From NCBI GenBank assembly GCA_015179045.1, contig WHUZ01000011.1, forward strand, positions 744,001 through 808,000: DNA of 64,000 nucleotides, written 5' to 3'. Each line of letters begins with the position of its first letter. Position 1 is the stretch's first letter. The translations under genes and the position numbers were made by a program. Below, one piece after another: positions 1-9,966 of this stretch. The notes under the pieces are model-generated. The model was not told the origin of the DNA. It saw only the letters and a program-made list of their open reading frames with translations, and did no database searches. Source of the stretch: Kalaharituber pfeilii (lineage: Eukaryota > Ascomycota > Pezizomycetes > Pezizales > Pezizaceae).

Positions 1-2943
1 ACAGATAGACAATATAATACAACTGTTAGCTGGTGACCATCTCTCTGGTCCATGAATATCACTGATTCGCCAGTAATCAAAGATCCTTCGAATTTGGTCG
101 ACTACTCAGATTTCCGACTCCCAAGCAGATGAAGGAAACTCACGGAAGCACTTCCGCACGAATCAGTTAGCATCAGGAGGTGCAAAATTCCAGCCGGTGC
201 CTGGAGCAGCCACGGATCTCACTCCACTCCCATCCGGGCTTCATGTCGCAGCACCAAGACTAGCAGCACTCTAGCAGCACAGGATGATTCCAGGTTACAC
301 AGGCAGGACAGCAAACTGTACCACATGGGGTTACCCAGATTGTGTTCTGGAATGTGCAATTCTGCTGGCCTGAGGTTTTGAATCTTGGATTTAGAAGAGC
401 TAGTCAGTATCATGTCTCAATGAATTCTGACGAGGATTCTTCAGAAGCATTTTAATCGGACGAATTCAGTTAAACGACAGTCACTCTAATCTGAATGACA
501 ACGACTTGGTAGGATGATGATGAGCCTCAGACAAGCCATAATGTATCTTTACATGGGAAGAGAACATCTCAGCGATGGGATGGAACATCGGATGGAACAT
601 TAGCAAAATCCCTGTTTAAGCTCGTGCCGTTCCTTGTGAGGGATTTGGGCATGGAGCTGCCGTTGTATCTCAGCCTCTCAAGGCATTACATTCTGAAGAT
701 TGATGAAAGAGCTGGGTTCGTGGTTTCGCTAGAGGAGGAAATTCGCAAGGCGAAGTTAAGTCCGTAACGTTGCATGAATATCCCACAGGCACATGAATAT
801 CATGGGACTGGTATCTGAGGTTCAAAGTTTCGTTTACTAGATTTGAATGGGGGCAGCGATGGTGATGGAGATGGTTGTTATGGCCCCAAAATCAAAAAGA
901 AATGAGGTGAGAGCCATTCATGGGCCACGAAATATCGTGAACCAAAGCTTGCTAAAATGTAACGTAAAATAGCTGGCCACGCTCCTGTAGCTATGGTGCC
1001 GGAAGTTAATAATCAACATGTTGTAACATTCCCAGCCAGCATTAGTAAGCAGCACCATATGTGTCATTTTGCTGCTTGAGCAATCGCGCACCCTTCAGCC
1101 ACGGTCACCTTACACGGTCGCATTACACGCTCGCACCACTCATAGAAGGTTTTTCCAGAGTCTATTGCAGGTCTACGAGAAACTATACCCAAAGCTCTTT
1201 TTTCTATTTCAGACATCTCTATTTGGCTTTATTATAACAAGTGTCTTCATATTATGCAGGCATATAAGGATGGTCATCAATATGGTACAGAGGCCTTCAA
1301 AAATCATGTATATATCATAAGTCACAGGCGGGGAACCCTTTGATGACTAATCCATTTGTATGGGGCTTGGCATGTAACATTTGGTACATTTCCTAAGAAA
1401 GTAAAAAAACTTTGAACCTTTTCAGTTTCACAACGAATAAAGATTTTGCCATGAAAATATCATAGAATGATAGAGCATCTCAAATAGTATAGATTTTTGA
1501 TATTTCTACCTTAGTTCATATCAGGTTGTGGTTGCTGATAGGTTTTGCGTTGCGTTGGTTGTATCGCAAATTTCATGTTGATTATTAACTTCCGGCACCA
1601 TACCTGCCTCTATATTCTTGCGAGAGGGCGGAAATGGCTTCCACGTGACCGTATGATGGAGTTTGGGGCTGATTTATTTACCTTTTGTAAGCACCAGACG
1701 AGGAATTGCAGCTTGGAAAGCGAAATCGGATTCGAGTTTCAAGGCCACTTAACAAGACTGGAGAAGAGGGCCGAGAGGGTAAAGGTGAAACCGGTAATAC
1801 TATCAAAGTCCTTCCACTGCTTGCGTGATAATGTAATACTTTCTGATCCAAGGACAAGGCGGGGAAGTTGGTGTCGCGGTCCTGAGAAGCAGAGAGAATT
1901 ACCAGTCCGTCAGGCCAGAAACGCACCTGGCTATCATAGCCAGCACTCTCTGCGACTCACATAGCCACCCATTCAAGTATGATACCTACCACCAGGCGTC
2001 GCATATCGCATGCAATCCGTCTTGGGTCTCGTTAAGGCCGTGCAGGGCACCCAGTCCGCCATCGCCGATCGTATATAATAGACACACGGATGCGTACTAG
2101 AACTTATACCCGGTTAATGTCAACGGTGACACTGAGAGCAAGGCTCTTGGTTGCACTCATCTCGAGCAAAGGAAGGTTCACAAGAGAGCAAACTGACCCC
2201 GTGGCCAATTGCGTCGGCAACGGTGTCTTCGGTACCTTCGTAAACACCCGAGACCTTAAACAAAACTTGATGGTCCAGGGTCCACGATCCCCGCAACGGC
2301 CACTCGCAGCTGCGGGACACACGCGTAAAACAGTATCACATGCAAGATATAAACGGGGCCTCATTGGCGTCCCAAGCAGCTCAGGCTTGACACTGTGATT
2401 TTGGAAAGCAGAGTATCTGGCCCTTGCTTGCATCGTCTGCATCGTGACCTCAGCTCGGAGGAACCCACGATCGCATCCCCCTGCCGTCTGCTCGCTCTGT
2501 CACAGATCCCAGCACGCGCGACGTCCCTACACAGCACTTGCCTCTTGATCCTGAACCTGACACTGCAGTAGAGTAGGTCCTCTACTGCTGTTTGTGCCCC
2601 TGCCTCCTCCCCCAACAATTGGCCAAGGCGTCCGCGCTCGGAGGAAGTGCTCCTGCTGGTCCATTGAATGCTATGTGGCTTTATTTGTGTTAGCGCATCC
2701 CCTAAGCAACAAGAAAAGAAAAAAAGAAAAAATAGTCGGAAAGGGAATAGAAAAAGGGTCCTGGAACCTTTCGGGTACCCTTTCTATTTTTTTAATTTTT
2801 TTGATTGCTGTCACTTCAAGAACAGTTAACTCCATTGCACTTGTCACCATCAGGCTCTGACATCTCAGACCAAGCTTCCTCCACACGACTGCACCAACGC
2901 CTCAACCTCCGTTAGCTAAAAAGTTGGAAATAGTTTGTTAGTA
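1..2943. other. Gene-free flank
   Basis: I see no convincing gene here. The open frames are short, lack recognisable domains and overlap one another on both strands. The composition is mixed, with some A-rich stretches near 2700-2760. The last part presumably holds the promoter and 5' leader of the phosphotransferase gene that starts at 2944. Confidence 0.5.
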
Positions 2944-4805
2944 ATGGGTCGCGAAAGTGAGTAGAGAATGTACCAATGCATAGTTCCTCCGCGCATTACA
3001 TCGTACCTCCCGGCATTCGCTGTTTAATACACAGTGGTACTGACGGTTGCGGTTGTGGAATAAGGTTCACTAGGGGGAGACAGCCTGAGTTACGAAGCTC
3101 TCAACAACCTCAAGACGTACAAATATCAAGCTGTCGACAAGTCGTTTATTTCACGATATGTGCTGAAGCATTATGTGAGTTGTTCGTCGGCTCGGATGGG
3201 GGCTTCTCCAGTGTGGGCGAAATAGTTCTGAATTGGACTACTGACAAGATGGAGGGAGTAGTGGAACTGGGCAGTTGAGCTTCTACCAATGTGGCTGGCG
3301 CCGAACGCGGTTACGCTGATAGGATTCGGGTTTATTCTGACGAATGTGGCGACTTTGGCTCTGGTGATGCCGGACTTGATCGGGCCGGGACCATCGTGGT
3401 TGTATTATTCGTTTGCGGCGGGGTTGTGGATGTATGTTGTGGGCCTCGAATTGCTCCAGGACATTTAAGGATGCTGATACGAGGACAGGTACTCTACCAT
3501 GGACAACGTAGATGGAAAGCAAGCACGAAGAACGGGGACTTCGTCGCCGTTGGGGGAGCTATTCGAGTGAGCAAAACCTCTCATGTACTGCATAATACAG
3601 TAGGAAACTAAATTTTTTTATGATAGTCACGGCATCGACTCACTCAACTGCGTTCTTGGTGGGCTTTACTACTCTAGCGCTAGATGCAAGAACTTGTGCT
3701 GATGGTTTCATTACAGGTGGTCTATGCGAAGCAGCATGCTTGGGACTGGGGTCCTCGAAGACTGGAGCTTTTACATGTTTGATTCCGACCCTGCCCATGT
3801 TCTTTTCAACCTGGGAGACGTATCATTCACATGTGTTGTATTTGGGATACATCAATGGACCAACTGGTAGGTGCAAGAACAGCTCAGTATTACAATGGAG
3901 ATCAATGTTAGCTAACGTAGATGCGATATTGTATAGAGGGCTTGATCATCGGATGTCTGATCATGGCCGCATCAGGATACTACGGACCAGGCGTTTGGAG
4001 TAACAGGGCCGCAGATATCTTTGGCTTTGAGTCGATTTTCCATGATTACACGTTAAAAGATCTCTGGGTTCCCTTCTTGACCGTCCTGGTCTTTATCGTC
4101 CACCTTCCGTCTTGGTAGCTCCCCCTTCCACCCTTCTCGTTCTATCGGTAGATAAATCTACTAACTATTGACTGTTTACAGCATCATCAACGTCGTCTCG
4201 GCCCGCCGCCGTGAAGGCCTCCCAATCCTCCCTGTATTTCTTGAATGGACCCCTATACTCGTCTTCATCTTCAGCTGTTGCGGCTGGCTGTACTCCCCCT
4301 ACTCAACTCTTTTGTCCGAGAACCATCTCGTATTGTTCTGCTTGACGATTAGTTTTGTGTTTGGGAGGATGACGACTAAGATTATCCTTGCGCATTTGAC
4401 ACGGCAGGCGTTTCCGTATTGGACGGTGCTGTTGGTGCCGTTGATGATTGGCGCGGCAATTGTGAATGGGCCTTATATCGGATTGTACGTTTTCAACCCT
4501 TTACTAATATTTACAAATAGATCTGGGATTGGAGCTGATAGAAACTTTTTTTCTGTTACTACAGGCCCGCCCTATCCCCTGCAGCCGAACTCCTGTACCT
4601 CCGCCTCAGTTTCCTCTTCTCTACGGTCGTCTACGGCCGCTGGGCTATGGTCGTCATTAACAGCATCTGTGATTTCCTCGGCATCAAGTGTCTCAGTATC
4701 CCGTACCACAAGAATGTCAATGGGAACGGGATCTTGGGGGGGGCACAGGGCGCAGTGAAGCTGTCGCCGAGAAAGAGGAGGGAGGGGGTGATTAAGGGCG
4801 CTTAG
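2944..4805 (+). CDS. EPT1: Choline/ethanolamine phosphotransferase (CDP-alcohol phosphatidyltransferase)
   Basis: This enzyme transfers phosphocholine or phosphoethanolamine from the CDP form to diacylglycerol, the last step of the Kennedy pathway, in ER/Golgi membranes. Nine exons join in frame into 419 aa: 2944-2956, 3080-3174, 3262-3431, 3489-3566, 3627-3658, 3717-3866, 3937-4114, 4182-4484, 4565-4805. The catalytic CDP-alcohol motif is split across introns: [10 protein letters not shown], then [14 protein letters not shown], giving the family DG-x2-AR-x8-G-x3-D-x3-D pattern. Conserved blocks [31 protein letters not shown] and YINGPTEG follow, and several hydrophobic segments fit a multi-span membrane protein. 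The start [15 protein letters not shown] needs a tiny 13-nt first exon and is the least certain part. The sequence does not tell choline from ethanolamine preference; CPT1 is equally possible. Confidence 0.93.
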
Positions 4806-5683
4806 GGGGTGCGTTTAAGACAAAGGATGTGGAGGACGGATGAGGGGCGGAGCAGTGAGCAGAGATGGGGAGATGGTGTAGCGGGGACGATTGTGGAAGG
4901 GGAACAGGGTTGAGTTAAGGTGATCCGTATATTCGTTCTGTGGAAGTTGGGAGATATGATTTTGTAATGCTTTTTTTTTTTTTTTTTTTTTTTTTTTTTG
5001 AGACGGAATGAGACATGATTTGCATGACCTAATAGCGACATGTTTTTTGATGACCAGCCGGATGCGAGAGGGGGAGAGAGGGCGGAAGGGAAGAGACGCA
5101 TTTAACTTAGAACCACTATATACAGATACCTGCACTTGGCCATAGATCAATAGATTTCTGGCAACGAGGCTTTGCATGGGAGAAAAGATATCCTTTTTGC
5201 AGCTCAGCATGAGAAGGGAGTGCAGAAGCGGGGTCGGAGGCGAGGAAGAGATAACCTACTGACATTGTGAAGATGGAGTGTTAGAAGCTTTTGTCTTCTT
5301 TTCTTGGTTTTTTTTTTTGGGTACCTGCATTATTAGATAGAAACCGAGTCGGCTACATACAAAAATTCCGTATAAATATATGAAAACTTTATTATTCCTA
5401 AATCTTGAGGATTGGGGAGTGCAGGAATGAGCAGTAACGAAAACACGTTACCCTCATAACAGACAGAATACAGCAGTAATTCAACGAGCGCTCTGGGCAC
5501 GAGAACATATTTAATAGAACGTATACCATCGTGTGTTCCTATATATTTTTCTTCTTTCTAATTCTGTGTCTAGATCAACCCATGAGACTATAGAAAGATG
5601 CATGTATTATCCTGTGGAACCGAGAATGTGTATTTTTGAGGAAAAAAAAAAAAAAAAACTCATGCTAGGAACCTGAACTACTA
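4806..5683. other. Convergent 3' flanks of EPT1 and SCM3
   Basis: This space lies between two convergent genes. It holds the 29-T tract and, at 5642-5658, a run of 17 A that reads as T on the sense strand of SCM3, 25 nt past its stop. I see no credible coding sequence. Confidence 0.6.
4971..4999 (+). repeat. 29-nt T tract downstream of the phosphotransferase
   Basis: This is an uninterrupted run of 29 T, about 165 nt past the stop codon and on the sense strand of the upstream gene. It probably lies in or just after the 3' UTR. Similar tracts follow several other genes in the window. Confidence 0.9.
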
Positions 5684-8095
5684 CTACACCCCCTCCACCC
5701 CCTCAACACACGTCCAACAAAATGCCTTATTGCACGTATACCCTTTCTCGCCGCACCTTTGCGGGACGGCCGCAGCGGAGCTTGCTTTTGATTTGGTCGC
5801 GGTTTCCAGCATAGGCTTGAATACCGATGTGGATGTAGCTCGTTCAAGGGGCGTGACGGACTTCTTGTGATTCTTGGCTGTCTTGATAGTAGCGCGGGGA
5901 GTGAGGAGCCTAATGGCAACGAGTTCATTGTCATCAGTATCGAAGGCACTTTGCTCGTCTGCGTCTTCGTCGTCCGATGATTTCGGTTTTAATGGAGTTT
6001 TTGAGATGGATTTTGATGTTGTGCGCTTGGAATTCTTCCCTGATTTGTGTTTTTCTATCGTTTCCACGGGTTGAGGGGACGCTGAGGTGGAAGGCGCATA
6101 ATTGGATCGATATTCCTCAGTGCCTCCATCGTCATTCGCATTCTCATTTTCTCCATCCTTCTCTTCGGATTTAATTTGCTTCGCGGCACCCCTTTTTTCC
6201 TTTCCCCTCTCCTTCCATTCTACCTTATTATACACATCATCTTCATCTTCCTCCCCACTTCCATTCCATGTAAGACTGAAATGCTCTTTACCTGCCTCTT
6301 TACCAGATGACTCCAGCCCATACTCATCCTTGATTTCTCTTGCTTTCATCCCCCATTCCCCACGCTCAACGTACATAAGCAACACATCACCACCCATATC
6401 ATATCCGGCTTCATCCTCCTCAGCTTTGCAATCAACGTCACTATTATAGACGGCAGAATCCCGTTTGCGTTTCGTAGATATTGCGAGGTGGGGGGTGAGA
6501 AAGGAGGAGAGGAGGGTGGAGGACCTCCTAACAAAGGAAGAAGAAGAGGAAGAGGTGCGATGGAGGGAGGTAGCAGGGGAAGATTTCGGTTTCGGTTTCA
6601 GATTTGGGATGGCGGAGGTGATGGTAGAGAGACGAGGTTTGGATTTACTGGTACTAGTGGTAGGTTTGGCAAGAGAGGACTTTCGCGTAGAGGGGGGTTT
6701 TGTTGGCTTCGGCGTCTTCTGCGGCACCGACTTCGATGGCGACTTCGATGGCGGCGAAGTTTTAGATTCGACCTCGTCCTCATCCTCATCCAGATCCACT
6801 CCAGTCTCCTCATTAGCATTCATCTCTACTCCCTCGATGAGCCTCATAAACGACGAGACCGGCGACGAATTTAGTTCAAGTCCACCCCCAAACAACGGTA
6901 CCCTCTGCGGCCGCGGCGGGCTCCCATCCGGATGGTGCGAGTGCCATGTTTTGTCTATGAGGGGGTCGTCGTCGAGGGGAGCCCATGGGTCGACGCTGGT
7001 GGGTTTCTGGGGTGCACAGCTTTGAGGAGAGGAGCGTGGGACGAGGGAAGGGGAGGATGGTATACACGAATTAGACTCAGCGACTACGGGTTGGTGAGTA
7101 CGGTTACTGATGTGCCGCACTATGGGGGAGGAGGGGAGCTGATGCTGCGGGAGGGTAGACGCTGGAGGTCGTTTTGGGCGGTAGATCGCTGAGGAGGTAG
7201 AAGAAAAGGAAGAGTTGAGTTGCATTGTGTCGAGTGCAGGTGTAAGCCCTGAAGCGTCTCGCCGGAGCGTCGACATGCCAGGAGTAGAGAGCTCGTCTTC
7301 AAGGTTGTCCTGGTTGCAAATAGACGCAGATGTGTTAGCTGCCGTGGTAACTGCAGGATATAGCACCTTTTGCGCGGTGGGGGTCTTTGGTGGTGCCATG
7401 GAATATCGCCATTGTTGCTGCTGCTGCTTATTCCCAGGTTTATTCTCCTTCTCGTTGTGCTGCTTTTCCCCGCTGTCGCTGGACTGGTTGTGCGTGCAAG
7501 GTGTGAAGTCAAGCTCGTCCTTCTCTGCGCAGAGCTCGCATTCGGTGACTCCGATGACGATACCAGCGACGACGACAACCTTCGGCCTTTTGTGCTTTAT
7601 GGGCTTCGTGGAGCCCTTTAGCTTCTCACTCTTTGACGGGGCTGTAGGTTTGGGTCTGGCTGTGTCTTTGGAATGCCCGAGTCCATTTTTGAATCCTCCG
7701 CTTGCAACCCTCGACTTGCCATCTTCATCTCGGTCGCCGCCTTCTCCGTCCTCATCTGCTCCTTTACCGTCCACTTCCCTCACCCAATCCCTCCACAAAT
7801 CTACCGCAATGCCCGTCTCCGTCGCCGCCTGTAGCCCCCGTAGATGGCCTCTGTCGACCACAATTTCCCCCGTCTCTAAATCGATCTCGTCCGCATAATC
7901 GGATGTATCTCGGGCATACTTGGCGAAAATGGATTCCCACGCGGACTTCAGCCTGTGCTGGGACTCTGCGCGCTGGAGAAGGATCTCGTCGTCGAATGAC
8001 GAAAGCTGGGACTTCGTGGGCGCTTTCGTTGGTCGGCCGCGGTCAAGCGCGAGGGGAGCGTCGATGCGGCGGCGCTTGGGCAGTGGAGGCTGCAT
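5684..8095 (-). CDS. SCM3: Scm3/HJURP-type centromere histone chaperone
   Basis: Scm3 binds the CenH3-H4 dimer and deposits CENP-A nucleosomes at centromeres. The gene appears intronless, 803 aa. The open frame extends 110 codons further upstream, but I chose the Met of MQPPLPKRRRIDAPL because the family signature follows at once. Residues 33-47 (SFDDEILLQRAESQH) and 69-81 (DEIDLETGEIVVD) form the conserved Scm3 N-terminal domain. The rest is low-complexity, rich in Ser, Lys, Pro and acidic residues, as in other filamentous-fungal Scm3 proteins. Two Cys clusters stand out: one in mid-protein (ECELCAEKDELDFTPCTH) and one near the C-terminus (RCGEKGYTCNKAFCWTC), which may bind zinc. It is transcribed divergently from the SPRTN-like gene across about 630 nt. 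Confidence 0.88.
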   Translation of the reverse strand: MQPPLPKRRRIDAPLALDRGRPTKAPTKSQLSSFDDEILLQRAESQHRLKSAWESIFAKYARDTSDYADEIDLETGEIVVDRGHLRGLQAATETGIAVDLWRDWVREVDGKGADEDGEGGDRDEDGKSRVASGGFKNGLGHSKDTARPKPTAPSKSEKLKGSTKPIKHKRPKVVVVAGIVIGVTECELCAEKDELDFTPCTHNQSSDSGEKQHNEKENKPGNKQQQQQWRYSMAPPKTPTAQKVLYPAVTTAANTSASICNQDNLEDELSTPGMSTLRRDASGLTPALDTMQLNSSFSSTSSAIYRPKRPPASTLPQHQLPSSPIVRHISNRTHQPVVAESNSCIPSSPSLVPRSSPQSCAPQKPTSVDPWAPLDDDPLIDKTWHSHHPDGSPPRPQRVPLFGGGLELNSSPVSSFMRLIEGVEMNANEETGVDLDEDEDEVESKTSPPSKSPSKSVPQKTPKPTKPPSTRKSSLAKPTTSTSKSKPRLSTITSAIPNLKPKPKSSPATSLHRTSSSSSSFVRRSSTLLSSFLTPHLAISTKRKRDSAVYNSDVDCKAEEDEAGYDMGGDVLLMYVERGEWGMKAREIKDEYGLESSGKEAGKEHFSLTWNGSGEEDEDDVYNKVEWKERGKEKRGAAKQIKSEEKDGENENANDDGGTEEYRSNYAPSTSASPQPVETIEKHKSGKNSKRTTSKSISKTPLKPKSSDDEDADEQSAFDTDDNELVAIRLLTPRATIKTAKNHKKSVTPLERATSTSVFKPMLETATKSKASSAAAVPQRCGEKGYTCNKAFCWTCVEGVEGV

Positions 8096-8727
8096 CGCAG
8101 ATGCTTGAGGGCGGCGGGACCGCGGGGAAAGGGGGGCGGGCGGCGGGCGGCGGGGAAAGGGCGCTGGGAGGTGTCCGCTGCTTGCTGGGAGGCGTGCCGC
8201 GAGCGGCGATGCGTTCGTGAGCTGCTGGCGCCGCGGGTGCCCGTTCGATGGAGCGCTGTCGGGAGAGCTCACCCTTGCCCAGCCACCCGCCACCCGCCAC
8301 ACGTGGCGCGGCCCTGGACCCGCAATGTCCCGCCCTCTATGCGGCATCGTGCGCCTGCTCTGCTGCTCGCAGGCAAACAGCGCTGGCGTTTGCTGGCATC
8401 CCTGGCTCCCCTCTCCCCAGACCACTTATACGCAGCCGGCTGGGCCCCCCTACCCCCACCCACCCCTCCCACCCCGCGCATCTCGCCACCCACCCCCAGA
8501 AACGGTCCGCTCATCACTAGACTGGATACGAGTGCAGCTCCGTTCCCGCCCGAAGCAGGCACAGACAGTATTAAGAAGCATTGCCCCTCCACATTTTGCA
8601 CGTTGAAGGTTCTTATGATAAGGGGTATTCTATCACAACAATACCATTGCTGAACTCCATTCTCTCCGCTGGAATCCAAAGAAAGGGAACCAGGCAAACA
8701 GAGACCTAATCCAGAGCTTCAAATGAG
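8096..8727. promoter_or_regulatory. Divergent promoter between SCM3 and the SPRTN-like gene
   Basis: This 632-nt gap separates two genes transcribed away from each other. G-rich repeats of GGCGGG type (about 8112-8160) lie beside the SCM3 start. A C-rich tract (about 8444-8476) lies on the SPRTN side, so each gene has C-rich sequence on its own sense strand. No TATA box is obvious. That both genes share this promoter is inferred from spacing. Confidence 0.55.
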
Positions 8728-9966
8728 ATGCCAACCGTCAGTGACGACGAAGCTGCTGAGCTGGCAATCTCCTCGATCAGTTCGCCTCCATCGCCTAAAC
8801 AGCTCACCGCACTGAAATACATCGAGGAGAATATTCTCTCTCAAGTTCATCAAGAGCACTTCTTCGTTGACATTCAAAAAGCTTTCCAAGCCTACGATGT
8901 GCTCTACTTTACAGGCGCGTTAACTGGCAAGGTGGACGTAGGGTGGAGTGCTCGGATGACTCTGTAGGTTCAGAGATGCCCGCAGCCCTGTCCGTTTTGA
9001 CCCCGCTATCGGCGTGGACTAATTTCAAAATCCAAAAAGAAAAGATGTGCCGGAATATGCGAGCCTCGAACCTTCCGGAGCGATGGGAAGAGAAGCACCT
9101 GGCCAGAAGGGATTAATGTCAGAGTAAAGCTATCGGAAGCAATCCTGAAATTTAGACCGAGTGTGGATGTGCTGAATACACTATTGCATGAGTATGTTCG
9201 GCGAATGTATGAGACTCGTGGAGAAACCGACAGCTAATTAGCGCTTCTCCCGCAGAATGATTCATGCATATTTGCTTGTCGTCAGTGGAACACATGTGCG
9301 AAGGGATGACCCTTCAGGCCATGGCTTTGGGTTCCGTGAGTTGCCAAATTCACTTCAAGAAGCCTATCTAATATCGGGGGCTTGGCAGTGTCATTGGCCA
9401 ATGCAATAAATAAGCACAGTCAAAACTTCTACTCGATAACAGTATACCACAATTTCCAGGATGAAGTAGACCACTATCGCACGCATATGTGGCAATGTAC
9501 CGGCCCTTGCACAGCTAAACCACCATTCTTTGGTCTAGTGAAACGTGCAATGAATCGGCCACCAGGGCCCAGTGATAGCTGGTTCCAACAACACCAAGAG
9601 ACATGCGGCGGTGACTTTGTGAAAATTGCAGGACCACCACCAAAGACCAAGATACAGGGACAAAGGACTAAGATTTCAAATTGGATAAAACCCGTAGATG
9701 CAACTGGATCTAAAGAAACAAAATCCGCTGAGAAGGTAACAACTGCGGCTCGCCCGACAGAGGCAACTACGCCCGAAGCTGGGCAGGGCAGAAAAAGACG
9801 GAGAGATACCAACGATGATGGGTCCAGAAACATTTTTGGCGAGGGTGCTGATGACGATAATATCATGATTATCGATAGCAGAAACATGGTTGTTTGTCCA
9901 ATATGCTTTGACAAGGTCTGGGAGGGGGAAATTAACCAACATTTGGATAATACTCATGGCCTTTAA
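8728..9966 (+). CDS. SPRTN/Spartan-like metalloprotease with UBZ-type zinc finger
   Basis: SprT-family proteases of the SPRTN type degrade DNA-protein crosslinks, notably at replication forks. Exons 8728-8963, 9045-9191, 9256-9335 and 9389-9966 join in frame into 346 aa. The zinc protease motif HEMIH (H127, E128, H131) spans the exon 2/3 junction, and a third likely ligand is H150 in the SGHGFGF segment. The SprT core continues with VYHNFQDEVDHYRTHMWQC, GPCTAKPPFFGLVKRAMNR and CGGDFVKI, whose Cys residues suit the family's zinc-binding region. The extreme C-terminus (C324-x2-C327 ... H339-x4-H344) resembles a UBZ ubiquitin-binding finger, the recruiter in SPRTN. The linker is disordered and basic. 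I could not place a PIP box. A simpler SprT-like protein without repair function is the alternative. Confidence 0.88.

Noticed and set aside
1545..1964. 139-codon open frame on the plus strand
   Set aside because: It shows no domain, signal or family pattern, and a frame on the opposite strand covers the same interval.
7702..8653. Long plus-strand frames over the SCM3 N-terminus and promoter
   Set aside because: They are antisense shadows in GC-rich sequence; the Pro/Arg-rich products have no family pattern and the minus-strand SCM3 frame explains the region.
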